Source: Isochrysis galbana
Lineage: Eukaryota > Haptophyta > Isochrysidales > Isochrysidaceae
Direction: 5' to 3'
Length of the DNA: 64,000 nucleotides
Assembly: GCA_018136815.1 (NCBI GenBank)
Contig: CM030937.1
Span: 3,027,820-3,091,819 of the forward strand
A model generated the notes under the pieces. The model had not been told where the DNA came from. It did no database searches and worked only from the letters and a program-made list of their open reading frames with translations. The position numbers were made by a program, and so were the translations under genes. Below, one piece after another: positions 1 to 10,585 of this stretch. Position 1 is the stretch's first letter. Each line of letters begins with the position of its first letter.

Positions 1-785
1 CGTTCTCGGTTTCGCTCTCGCCTCGTTGTAACAAGCAATCTTACAACAACCACAACCACAACACCACCACAACACACGCACTCGGTCGCTCACGCTCGCT
101 CGCCGTCCTGATCACGGGGGCCCAGGGGGAGGAGGGGTTGGTCAGAGCGTCAGAGCGACAAGCTGGCTAGCACGGCGGGCCAGGGCGTGCAATCTGTGCC
201 TAGCTCTCTGGGAGAGTCTGGGCAGTCTGAGTGAGTCCCCCTGCATGCCAAGAGGCAGCGCAGGAGCGCAGGGGGGTGGATGGTTCTCGCCCCCCATGAG
301 GAGAGTCAAAGAGAGTGGGGGGGGGGGCGCGAGGCCCCCCTCCATGGCGACCGATCATAAGATTAGTGCAGGATCAAAGCAAGAGGTTGGGGTGCCCCCG
401 GCCGAGCTACTCTGAGTTGTGAGAGGAGAGTACTTTGGCATTGGAAATCTGGCCATGGTGGCTAGCGTAGCAGTTAATAAATCGCATGAAGCTGAGTACA
501 TCAGAACGTAGCATAGAAAATAGATGGACCTAGGCGCATGATCCAGAACTTGCGCCGCTGCCAGACTCCGAGCAAGCATGATTGAGCAGAGCATGGAATT
601 GCTCAAACAGGTATTTGATCCTGCAAATAAGTGAATGGAGACGGGTCCTCTCCAGCACTCTGCATCCACCTCAATGCAGGCCAGGGGCGTGATCAGCGGC
701 CCGAGTGAGCAGAACGCCTCAAAAGTGACGCAACACGCCGTACAAAACAATTGCGTAACCTCTCTATCGTCACCAAGGAAAGTGT
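1..785. other. Left-edge stretch with no recognised gene
   Basis: Open frames here are short or low in complexity and resemble no family I know. Around 45-80 there is a CAA/CCA-rich run. Part of this stretch may be the 3' untranslated region of the minus-strand DUF2358 gene that ends at 786. Confidence 0.4.
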
Positions 786-1703
786 TCATCGCATCGGACG
801 TCCGGTGGATGTGGGTTCGTCAAAACCATTTGATGAGTGCACATCAATCTCGAGCATCCGCATGGGGACGTAACACACCGTGCTTGCTACAAACCCGCAC
901 CGAGGGCATGCCTGCGGGCAACCCATGGAAGGTACAAGGTTGACCAACTTCAGCGAATCAAGAGCATGCTCACCCCCTGAAAGGAGCATCTTTTCTATCC
1001 TATGAGCTTTGACCATTCCAATATCCGTGAGGTCATACACGGATACGCCATCAAAATGTAGCACGGCGGGCGCCCCATCAGCAAAAGTGTCGAGGCCAAG
1101 GGCTGGGTCACGCATCCACAGCTTGGCAGACCACCTCACATGGATCTGAAATAATGGCACAGGGAGGGGAGGATGAGCTAGCCGTAGCTCTGGGACTAGG
1201 GAGCTTCACGAGTGATGGCAGCTCTGGCTCACCGCTGAGTCATCATCCACATCGATGCGATATGTCAGCTGAGCATCCTGCATCGCCGCTCTCCGAAAAA
1301 AACGGAGCATCCCGAAGACCCGCTCATACTGCGCCAGCCCACGAACCCTAGTCTGCCCAGACGGATCAATCAGCACGATATCCGGCGCAAACAGGCTGAG
1401 GTCTGGAGGCTTGGTGAAGAGGAGAGGGTAATCGTGCCGGAGTATATCGATGAGATGGCCACGGTTCAGCTCAAACTCGTTGGGTGTTCGCCTTCGCTCG
1501 GGTGTGGGAACCTTTGAAAAGAGCCAGCGGACCGGCAGTGGTTGTGCTGTGTGGCCAGAGGCAAGCTCTGTGCAGGAGCCTTGCTGGTGAGCAGAGTGCG
1601 CGCAGTAGAGGTGGGCGGGCGCGCCCGGTCGTATGGCTGCACCCAGCCCACGCACGACCGATACGCAATGCAGCAGCGGGAGCAGCATGTGCGGTCCAGG
1701 CAT
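786..1703 (-). CDS. DUF2358 (SnoaL-like fold) protein, two exons
   Basis: Predicted protein of about 276 aa. Exon 1 runs 1703-1233 and exon 2 runs 1145-786, separated by an 87-nt GT-AG intron (1146-1232). The intron is phase 0, so the conserved strand ending Y-R-I-D-V-D continues into I-H-V-R-W. The first part contains the block L-R-H-D-Y-P-L-L-F, then a region around D-P-S-G-Q-T and V-R-G-L-A-Q-Y, which is the pattern of DUF2358, an NTF2/SnoaL-like domain common in plants and algae with no known reaction. The roughly 60 residues before the domain are hydrophobic and basic and could be an organelle-targeting presequence. The C-terminal tail contains a C-P-Q-A-C-P-R-C cluster of uncertain meaning. 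I chose the ATG at 1701-1703; a later start is possible. The family call is from recalled motif similarity; the function is unknown. Confidence 0.72.
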
Positions 1704-1734
1704 GCAGGTCGCCCGGCGAGCGGCCGGCGCAGCG

Positions 1735-1835
1735 GGGGGCGGAGGGGGCGGGGGGGGGGGGGGGGATGGGAAGGGGTGGCAGGGCGGGGGACAGCGTCCC
1801 TGGGGGAAGGGGGGGGGAAGGGGGCTCTTGGCCGG
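1735..1835. repeat. G-rich low-complexity tract
   Basis: Runs of G (one of about 15 near 1750-1765), interrupted by A, T and C, cover the start of the DUF2358 gene on its upstream side. Several genes in this window have such homopolymer tracts next to their 5' ends. Confidence 0.6.
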
Positions 1836-2199
1836 GGTGGCAAGAGGAAAGTGATGAGAGAGAGATGAGTGGCGACTGATGAGAGAGGGCGGGACGGGCC
1901 GCGGGGGGAAGAGGAAAAGCAGGGGGGGCTCTTCCTTTCCTCTGGTGTGGGATGTACAAAGTACAAACAGATTCAGAGGACAAGAATACTACTACTCTAC
2001 TCTACTATATTGCTACTCCGTACCTAGCTCCTCTAGTCTAGCCAATTCCTGGCTTCCTAGCACACTAGTTCTCCCACTTCGTAATTTTGGTCCGTGCATG
2101 AGAGGGCCAACGCACCGGTATTGTCGAATTGAGAGTACATATCACAAGGAGGCCGCGGCGCGGCCCCCAGTGATGTGACTGCGGCGTGGCGCGCCGCGC

Positions 2200-3030
2200 C
2201 TCCTGTTACTTCATCGCGCGTTAAAAGATAAAAGATACCAAAGGGGGCCACTGAACACACAGAGCACCAGAGCCACACTAACAGTATCGCTTGCAAATCA
2301 AACGCGCACACGGGGGGATTGCGTGATTGCATGGGAGACTCACACAAGCGAACAAGGCGAGAAGGGGAGAGATCACGGCTCGACTCAAGCGGCCCTCTCC
2401 CCCTCCTCATCTCCTCATCTCACCCTGAGTTCTACGGTGCACACCACGCAAAACCACCCGCGACACCCCCTCCTAAGCGGAGTGCGGAGTATACGGGGTA
2501 CGCGGGGTATAACGGTATAACGTATGACGACGCTTACAAACGAACAAACCGAAACCGAATCAACTCCCACACTTCGATGTACTTTAGACTAGTGTATGCT
2601 TGTGACGACCGTGTCGGCCAAGAGGGCCAAAAGAGAGGGCCAAGGGAGAAGGCCAGAGGGCTAGAGAGCGAGAGGCCAAAGGGGCAGAATAAAGAGGTTC
2701 CCTACTAGGCCAATCCATCAAGGCAGAGAATACCGCGATGGGGGCCCTCCGCACCCCGCGGACGGACGACGGTGGTGACGGGCTGGCCCGCCCGCTCCCT
2801 TCCCTCGCTGTCTGCGTCTCTTGTCTCTTCGTCTCTCTGTCTCTGTGTCTCTCTGTCGCTCTGTCGCGCTCTCTCCTCTGCCTCTCTCTTCCCTCTCTCC
2901 CTCCCTCTCCCTCTCCCTTCCCCTCTCCCTCTTCCCCTTCTTCTCACGGACGGCACACGCAGCTAGCGAGTAGAGAGCGGACCTCAGGGTTGAGGGAAAA
3001 GCAGACGCGGTCACGCCGCTGTGAGAGTAC
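2200..3030. other. Intergenic stretch, pyrimidine-rich near its end
   Basis: I see no gene. Positions 2810-2945 are almost pure CT repeats on the plus strand and lie directly before the galactosidase start, so they may be its promoter or 5' leader. Confidence 0.5.
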
Positions 3031-3033
3031 AGC

Positions 3034-5397
3034 ATGGTCCACAACGGCGGGGCAGACGCACCCCTGCGAGGGCGGGGCCTCGCCATGCGCATGGTGTTGC
3101 TCGCTGTGTCAACAGTGGCTGTCGACAATGGCAAGGGCATCCAGCCGCCAATGGGATGGCGCTCCTGGAACCTTTACGGTGGCAACGTCAACCAGAAGCT
3201 CATAGAGAGAGTGATGGACGGGATGGTCTCACGCAATCGCACGGTCGACGGAGTGCCCACCTCGCTCTGCGACCTTGGCTATTGTGATGTCGGGCTCGAC
3301 GACAATTGGCAGGTCTGTGGCAAGAAGGGATCAGGCAGCAAGTACTCGTACCACGACAGCGCAGGCTTACCCGTTGTCAGTGAAAGTCGTTTTCCCGATC
3401 TGAAGGCGATGACGAACAAAGCCCACAGTCTCGGCCTTACGGCAGGCTGGTACCATAATAACTGCATTTGTGCTGAGAGCAAGTGTGGTACTGGAGTGTA
3501 TCATGGGGAGACAGACCAGACCTGCTATGAGGGTGACGTCGCAGCCCTAATTGAATTTGGCTTCGACTCGGTGCGCCCAAATCGACCCTATCAAATACAT
3601 TTCGTGGGGCTTGACCGGCACTGTTGATTGCAGTTGTTCGCAACCGGCACTGCAAGTGACCGACACTGGCGAGAAAAGTTGCAATCGGTCAACACTCACC
3701 CCATCCGAGCAAGCGGATGGACATGGTGGAGTGAGACCCGTGTCAATATTGCGATCCCATGCTCGTAGGTTAAATTAGACAACTGCGGAACAATGAAAGA
3801 CCTCGATCTTTGGTATCGCCTCATGAATGCAAGCGGCCGGGCTATCCTCATCGAGAACTGCCATTGGGGTGTCACCATACCAAACGCAACATGGTAAGCG
3901 TCTTTTAGGATTTGCCAGTGCATGCACCTTGGGTCTTAGCGTCATCACGAAACGCCACGAGAAAAGACCTCAATCTATTGCCGCTCGGCTGCAGTGTTGA
4001 TGCCAGTGCGTCGTCTGGACGCAAAGGAGAGTCCGCATACCGTGTACAAACTCGCAGAGGATCGAGAAAGTACTACTACGGTTAGCCGTCTTGTGCATTG
4101 ATTACTCATCACGCATTCTTTCCCTGCTTTTGTTGCTCTCAAAAGGTGTCCGTGGAATACCTTCCGTACCTCTGGTGATGTCCGCGCGAACTACGGATCC
4201 GTAGTGCGAAACCTGCAAACAACCGTGCAGTGGGCAACGCAAGGACTATCTCGGCCTGGATGCTGGGCGTATCCGGACATGCTTGAGGTGGGTCACCCGC
4301 CCACAATCGTGGCATTAGCATGACCACCACGATTCAGCAGATTATTCACTGGCGATCTCTACTCTTTGCTGATGCTAGGTTGGCTGTAAGCATGGTCCCG
4401 GAGACGGGCTAAACGAAGCGGAGACTCGCTCGCATTTCGGTGCTTGGGTCATTGTATCCTCACCTCTTGTACTCTCACATGATGTACGCGTGCTCCGCTT
4501 CTTTGCCATTCGATCTCGGGTTACACCTCTGCCAATCACAGCATATGCTGCCAAGTGTGAGGACATTTTTTACGTCCTTTGCACAGGTGAACGACCCTGC
4601 CGTCTCCGATGCCATTTGGCCCATTATCTCGAATAAGAAGGCCATCCAGATCAATCAGGCATGGGCAGGACATTCTGGGTCACCATTCATGCAATCGGAT
4701 GAAATGGTGTGCAGGCGACCTCCCTAACTCCCAAACCTCACTCGCGACTGACAACCGCACGACATTCTCTATTTAGCATATGGAATGTTGCTCCGCGTGA
4801 GTGTGCAAAAGTCCTCGTTGATCTCGCAACAAATTACTACTCCAGTGGCATCACGAACAGAAGCAGATTGGCGAAATCCTTGCGCACCGACTTTTTTCTC
4901 CCCCCTTTCCCCTGTTTCAGGTCGCCCACACTTGGATGGAACCCCTCGGCAAGTCTGGCCACCCTATTCGAGGACTGGAGCTTCCCGCATCTTTTCGGCA
5001 AGAATCCGCACTAGCGCCAAAGTGGCAATACTTTTACAAACCGCTAGCGCCCTTCGGGGCCTCTACGGCGGTGTTACTCATGAATCATGGCGCGACGAGT
5101 GCGGATTTGACGGTCAGCTTCAGCGATATCCCGGGCGTCAAATGCACTATCTGCAAGGTGAGGTTGAGCATCTCTCTTCGATTGAATAAGTTCCTCCACA
5201 ATAAGCCCTCGACGCCGGTTTCCAACACTAGTGGCGCCATGCCCCTCGCGTCGTTGCAGGTTTATGACGTATGGACACAGCAAGACTTAGGACATTTCAC
5301 CACCTCGTTTACGGCAAAGTCTCTAGGAGCTCATGACTCCACCTTCTTGACTATCTCACCTACGGCAGTGGCCAACCCCGAGGTTTTGGTGTCTTGA
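3034..5397 (+). CDS. Alpha-galactosidase, glycoside hydrolase family 27, seven exons
   Basis: Hydrolyses terminal alpha-galactosides, probably in the secretory pathway, vacuole or outside the cell. Exons by frame continuity: 3034-3570, 3769-3893, 4146-4287, 4379-4483, 4587-4706, 4921-5157, 5260-5397; all introns are GT-AG, giving about 467 aa. The N-terminus has a short hydrophobic stretch (residues about 18-30) that may be a signal sequence, followed by the GH27 opening P-P-M-G-W-R-S-W-N. The nucleophile Asp sits in V-K-L-D-N-C-G (D183), whose first codon begins exon 2. The acid/base Asp is in F-R-T-S-G-D-V (D232), just after the exon 2/3 junction. The usual W-A-Y-P-D-M-L-E and A-I-Q-I-N-Q-A-W-A-G-H-S-G-S-P blocks follow, then a C-terminal beta domain. 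Length is normal for the family. A small extra exon in the 4707-4920 gap is possible but not needed. Galactosidase activity is inferred; alpha-N-acetylgalactosaminidase is an alternative within GH27. Confidence 0.93.
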
Positions 5398-5837
5398 TTT
5401 CACACCGATTTCGCACAACACCAGCTCTCGTCTCGACGGCGAATGACTTGAGGGGCCGTCGAGATCTAAGTAAGGAGCTCGAAGACAAGGAGCGAGTTCT
5501 CTCGACGAATTCTCGATATTACGGAGAGGCGATGCCACTATGTATGTAGTCCTCCCATCTGTAATAAAAATCAAGAATAAAAACATCTGAAGATTCTGGG
5601 CTAACACCTACTATGGACTAAGAAGGTGCAACTTGAGGTTCCCTTTTTTTCACGCTTCCCCCGCCTATGTTGATGTATAAACAGCTTTGCCCCGCTCAAC
5701 TTTGCTGGTCGGAGGAGTAACGGGTAACGGCCACCTGCCATTTTGCCACCATGCCAGCTTGTGTTCAAGAATGCAACCATAAACGTCAGCCAGGTGGTAA
5801 TCACATGCGGCATTGCGCCTTGGCGGTCTAGGTCTAT
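5398..5837. other. Intergenic stretch, no gene seen
   Basis: Downstream of the galactosidase. No open frame with recognisable content is visible on either strand. The right part directly abuts the LINE endonuclease fragment. Confidence 0.4.
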
Positions 5838-6310
5838 TTGGGAGGCGAACTAGACCTAATCAGCACTCACTGCAACGAGGAATATGTAAAAGGCGACTTA
5901 ACCGCGCTTAACCATGGCTGCGATTTACATTGCGGTCATTGCACCTTTGACTCCACCTTCGGATACCCAGGTGAGGGAGCGATTCGCATCGCGACATACA
6001 ACATCAACGGCACCAAAGGCGGCGGCAAGCTTGCGGCGGTGCTCTCTCAAGCGCGTAAGGCGGGAGTAGACATACTCCTCCTCCAGGAGTTACACGCTTA
6101 CGAAGATGGCTCACACCACCGTTCACACAGAACGGCGAACCTCCTAGACTGGCACTGGTTTGTCTCGCCAGGAGAGCTAGCGGACCCGGCGAGCGGAGTG
6201 GCGGTCGGGACCCGCGACTCTAGCGGCAGAGTGGTCCCTAGAGTAGCCTCGGTAGTTGAAATCATAAAAGGAAGGTGCATAAAAGTAGACATCGAAATAG
6301 ACGAAAAACT
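5838..6310 (+). pseudogene. LINE-type retrotransposon endonuclease (EEP domain) fragment
   Basis: The frame from about 5980 to 6310 reads like the N-terminal half of an exonuclease/endonuclease/phosphatase domain of a non-LTR retrotransposon. It opens with I-R-I-A-T-Y-N-I-N-G-T-K, the usual Asn-containing first motif, then D-I-L-L-L-Q-E-L-H with the catalytic Glu, and then S-G-V-A-V-G-T-R-D and K-V-D-I-E-I-D. No ATG precedes it in frame, and after about 6310 the similarity stops in GC-rich sequence that does not look like the rest of the domain. The catalytic His/Asp half and any reverse transcriptase are missing. I call it a dead-on-arrival or rearranged 5' fragment. It may belong to the same family as the C-terminal fragments at 13575, 23530 and 44283, but nothing here overlaps to prove it. 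Confidence 0.7.
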
Positions 6311-6626
6311 ATCCCGCCATTCCATCAGTCCCGGCCATCTCCGCCGCGCCTCCCGCCGATCGTTTCCCTTCCGTATCATCGCATATCGAGCCAGTAGTCA
6401 TGCTCGATCCGTCAGGTGTAGAATCTGCGTCGACGCGTCCCGCGCCGGGCCCGCCAAAGGGGCCCAAGGCCCCTCCTCCTGCCTCCTGCAGAACGCAGAA
6501 GCGGGCCTCCTGCCCGCTCTGCCCCCCGGCCCCTTCTCTCCAACTCCTGGCCGAAGCAGCGCGCGCGGCTGCCCTGGAACCAGTATCTCCATTAAAGCGG
6601 GAACTGGGGAAGGGGAAAGGGGTTGA

Positions 6627-6961
6627 CGGTGGTTACGGTTGGGTAGTAGGGAGGTTCACAAGCACGCTGCCTCAAGCCGCACTTGTAGCGGGGATTTTTA
6701 AGAAGATTTTTTTGTGTGTATATGTGTATATGGTGCATGCTCATGCGCGTGCCTGTATATTCTTATTACTACTACTACAATTATTGCGGTTTTATAAGTA
6801 GTAATAATAAGTATTATAATTGGGACCACAGGTACTGCACAGGTACCGCACAGTATGCGGGCCCCTCAGACCTTGTGGCACCTGCATACCGGTGGAACAA
6901 CTTAGTATTCAAATGTTGGTGCCTTGCGTTGTAGCACTCGCCAACAGAAATAGTGTGCGTT
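6627..6961. other. AT-rich spacer, no gene seen
   Basis: Contains TAC/TAT-rich simple sequence around 6765-6825. Nothing coding is recognised; it may hold the 3' region of the minus-strand gene that ends at 6962. Confidence 0.4.
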
Positions 6962-8171
6962 CTATGCGCTGGCTGCGCTTGACCTAACCAGCAAGTGCTC
7001 CCTAGCTAGCGCCTCAAAAACCTTCAAGCGTTTGCTCATGTCGACAACACATTCCTCAAGAGCCATGGTTCTCTTGACCAGCATCGCTTCAAGTGCATCG
7101 ACCCGGTTCTGAAGTCGTTGCAGCGCATCGTCTGCGTTCCTCTTGCCTAGCTGGCTCTGCATGGGCGCGGAACGACGCTCTGAAGCAGTTGGGCGCAGTC
7201 GTGTGATACCCTTGAACGGAGGTGAAAACACGGTCAGATTTGGGTTGAATCGGAGAGTCTCTGTCGGGACATCGAGGCACACCAGCAGCTTGAAGCGCCG
7301 GTCATGTATCCGCGATGACAGCGCTCGCTGACCGAGCTGGAGGCGGACAGACACTTCCCCATTCGCTGGCACATCGATGGGTGGCGCTTCGGTCGGTGCG
7401 AGGTCTGGGCGCACGATGAGAGGAAAGCGGCGATCCTCTTCCGGGAGCAGGGGTCCGACAGGATAGTCGTCCTCCGTGACGAGCCGAATGCAGATGCGGC
7501 ACGGGCCGTAAGGTGCGCCATTTTGACGCCTCACGGATATTGTCAGCATGAACGCACGCAAGTTGGAGATCTCGAATGCATCTCCGTTGTTCCTGTCGGT
7601 CCTGACACGATGCGTTTCCTGCAGGTACAGAGGACGTGGAGATGAGCCATCGGAGGCAACCGACAGAGGACGTGGAGATGAGCCGTCGGAGGCGACCGAC
7701 GGCGCAATACGACGCGGGGCATGATTGTGTGCTTACCATGCTCTCCAAACGGATCACGACGTCATCAAGACGAACCATTGCGTCACGGCTGCATTCATAC
7801 TTGAGTGGCGAGTCAATGATCTGCAGCAGTTGGTTGACGTTCAGCAACAGATTCGAGCCGGAGAGATTGGGCTGCTCGCCCTGGAAGTGGCTGGTGACCG
7901 CGGTAGGTGCGCTCGACTCGCTCCCACTCCCCTCGTCCTCTGCTGTCAAGTGGTCGTCATCCCTGAAGTTAATTAGGTCAGCCATGTCAAGACCCTCCAA
8001 ATCCACACGATCGGAGCACTCCAGCTCGAGCGAAAAGTCGGAGCCGTACGCCAGTGGCCGCAGGAGTTGGGTGAAACAGTTAGACGCTGCGACGCTTGGA
8101 TTCCCAATAAACACAGCGCAACGCTCGATGGTGCGCATAGGGCGCGGAAGTGGAAGCGGGAAGGAAGTCAT
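6962..8171 (-). CDS. Unknown protein with C-terminal coiled coil, two exons
   Basis: I do not recognise the family with confidence. Exon 1 (8171-7737, 145 aa) starts at an ATG and exon 2 (7618-6962) ends with a stop. A 118-nt GT-AG intron (7619-7736) joins them in phase 0, giving about 363 aa. Exon 1 ends in a leucine-rich stretch, V-V-I-R-L-E-S-M. Exon 2 begins with a region rich in beta-type residues that includes C-R-I-C-I-R-L-V-T-E-D, then I-D-V-P-A-N-G-E-V-S-V-R-L and H-D-R-R-F-K-L-L-V. It ends in a 60-residue heptad-like segment (around A-L-Q-R-L-Q-N-R-V-D-A-L-E) typical of a coiled coil. The layout recalls immunoglobulin-like DNA-binding domains of the p53/RUNT/Rel type followed by a coiled coil, but that is speculation. 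The intron holds two tandem copies of a 36-bp unit (about 7624-7703). Confidence 0.68.
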
Positions 8172-8589
8172 TATTGTAGAGCACGGTAGATGCAGAAAGT
8201 GATGCGGAGGTCGCGTTCCGTCGAAAGAGGACTAGATAATTTTATTGCTGTTCATACTTTTGATTTAATAAAAAATCGGCCAAATAGAAGTGAAATCATG
8301 ATTTATTTTGTAGTTTATTCACGTAGCAAGCCTCAAGCCTATCGCACACAAAAGCAAAAGCTTTCACACTCACACACCACACACCACACACCGCTCGCCG
8401 CTCGCCGCTCGGTTCCAAGTTGGGCTCTCCGGCCTCCGGTTGCGGACGTTAGCGCGCCGCTTGCTTTCGAGTAGGGCGGTCAAACAGGGCTTTTAACTTC
8501 TAAGGGTGAAAATTCACTAAGTCAAGATTGAGGTTTCATCGCGAGATCTTAGGATATGCTACTGGAAACGGGTATATCAGGCAGAATCT

Positions 8590-9485
8590 AATGAGAAATA
8601 TGCACATTTTCGACGCCATTCAACACACAGACCCAAAAACGTTTTCGCGCTCGTGCGAAATCGACGTCGACCACAAAAGTGCACCACAGGTCGCGCTGTG
8701 CGACGCGCGCCTGCGTTCCCCGGGCACGGTTACCCCCGGGCAGGCAGTACAAAAGTACAAAACCCTGCGCGGGCGCACGGCGTCGCCTGCGCCCTCCACC
8801 TCGCCCCTGCTGGCATCTACTGCCAGCCCCTCGCGCGCATGCAGTGCGCGGCAGGCCGCGAGGCGTCAAAATGACGGTGCTGCGCATGATGGGCTGCCCC
8901 ATCACGCGCGGCACCGCCTCAGCATGGTGGGAGGGGGTGTCTGCTGGCCTCCTGGCCGCGCAGACCCTCGCCAGAGCGGCCACAGGCCGCGTGCGAGGCC
9001 ACTGGCGAGGCCAGCGACCATCGCTGCGGCCGCCATCGCGCGCCGCCGCAGGAGAAAAAGATCAAATTGATTATAGTTTTGCTAAACTATAACCATAGTA
9101 ATTCTAATTTTAGTCTTCATTTCACCAGTCCAAGACACATATGAGCACAGTACATGACCACCAGCATGCCCAAATGCCAATGTTTCGGTAGCCAACCAGT
9201 CTTACCATATGAGACTGTCGAATCATCGAGCGAAAAGGAGGGGTTGTCCCTCGAAATCGAACGTGAGACGCTCGAAGACACGAGGCTGTCCGTCAATTCA
9301 GCACGTCAATGCGAAAACAAAACTACTTTTTGTGCTCCATGTTGGGATGTTGTGCTATAAAAACGGGCAAACTATTGACTGGCCCGTGCTTGGCGGGCAC
9401 GACTTGTGTGTCTCCGAACGTGAATGGCCTTGGAGGTCATCCGTGTGTACAAAAAATTCCAAAAGTTGGCTCGAGATGAGCGCAA
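8590..9485 (+). repeat. Dispersed repeat, second copy at 55317-56310
   Basis: From TGCACATTTTCGACGCCAT to TTGGCTCGAG the sequence follows 55317-56310 with small indels. The first 115 bp of the element (8473-8588) also matches 54862-54979. A minus-strand frame in both copies keeps the peptide V-V-D-V-D-F-A-R followed by R-K-R-F, so a decayed coding segment is possible. I recognise no protein family. Confidence 0.75.
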
Positions 9486-9844
9486 AGTAGCCGGTGTCCA
9501 ATCGTGATTCACGACACGATTGCCCACAGAAATCGATCGCGACCATCACGCCTGAAGCTTTCAGGCCGGTGCTTGGCTAGATTACATATTGAATCTACTA
9601 GTAGCCAAAAGAACGGGCGGTCTACAACTCGAGATTCGCCCTTCTGCCCAATTTTCGAGCCCTCCGTGCGGAGAAAAATTCTCCCTTTAGACGTCAAACA
9701 AAAAGCTATCAATTCTACAGTACTGTTCGGCCGCGCGCGTCGCGCCGTCGCAGATCACGCTGCAGGCTAGCTTAAATTACATTTCTAGATTGCTACCAGC
9801 CCTATGATGCACGTGAAAATCCGAGGAGCCGACGAAAACATAGA

Positions 9845-9895
9845 GAGAACACCTGCCGCCGATGCTCTGGTTGAGCATTGGCGGCAGGTGTTCTC
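9845..9895. other. Near-perfect 23-bp hairpin
   Basis: Positions 9845-9867 and 9873-9895 are complementary over 23 bp, with one position that would be G-U in RNA, around a 5-nt loop (TGGTT). The sequence is GC-rich, so the hairpin would be stable. It lies inside the TIR element at 8473-11351. No tail of T follows it, so it is not an obvious Pol III terminator. Confidence 0.8.
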
Positions 9896-10325
9896 CCTGC
9901 CTCACAGCGTCGAAATACGAGTCGGGAACCTGACGTTTGGGGCGGCAAAGGAATTGTAGGTATGGGCCTGGTCGACCTGCGCCAGAGCGGGCGCGATCGG
10001 CAGCGCACCTGTCCCGCCAACGGCCAGCAAACTTTTGTCGACCAGCGAGCAGCATCGAACGCCATGGCGTCCTGGTGCTCCAGCTCGTCAATCGCGAGCC
10101 CGGGCGAATCCTGCGGGGCGAGGGTCGGGACAGTCAAGGAGCATCCTGTGACAGCCGAATGAGCCGTGTGCGAGCTGTGTGTGGTGCGTATGTGCATGCG
10201 CGGACGTCATCGCTGGGGTTCCAGGGTTTGAAATTTGCTTTATAGGCAATATGGGGCGTCGGACCCCTAATTTAAGAGGTGTGTAGGCACCTTTTAGACT
10301 AAACAAACACATCTCTCAGTGGACC

Positions 10326-10585
10326 CTACAAACTCGCCTCGCCTCGCCAGCCCCTGCCATCACAGCCCTCCTCACACTCACCCTCGCCTCTCGCCACTCG
10401 CTCGATGTCTGTCGCTCTCGCCGCCGTCCTCGCCCTCGCTCAAGCCCGCCTGCCCGCCTTCCTCTGCTGACGGGCCTCAGCCCGTCAGCGTCTCCGAAGT
10501 CGTCTCCTCCGCCGCGCCTGCCGCCGGTCTGCCTCCTTCCTCATTGCCCTCAGGCCCTATAGGCCATTCCAATTCGTCAGAGACG
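10326..10585 (+). repeat. Dispersed GC-rich repeat, second copy at 46396-46652
   Basis: The two copies share CCCTACAAACTC, then CAGCCCCTGCCA, the stretch CGCCGTCCTCGCCCTCGCTC, and the end CAGGCCCTATRGGCCAT, with a few indels. Both copies could encode a Ser/Pro-rich peptide in the plus direction, but the indels change frame between copies, so coding is doubtful. Confidence 0.8.

Noticed and set aside
355-789. 144-aa minus-strand open frame
   Set aside because: No family resemblance and no regular splice connection to the DUF2358 gene. It probably lies in its 3' untranslated region.
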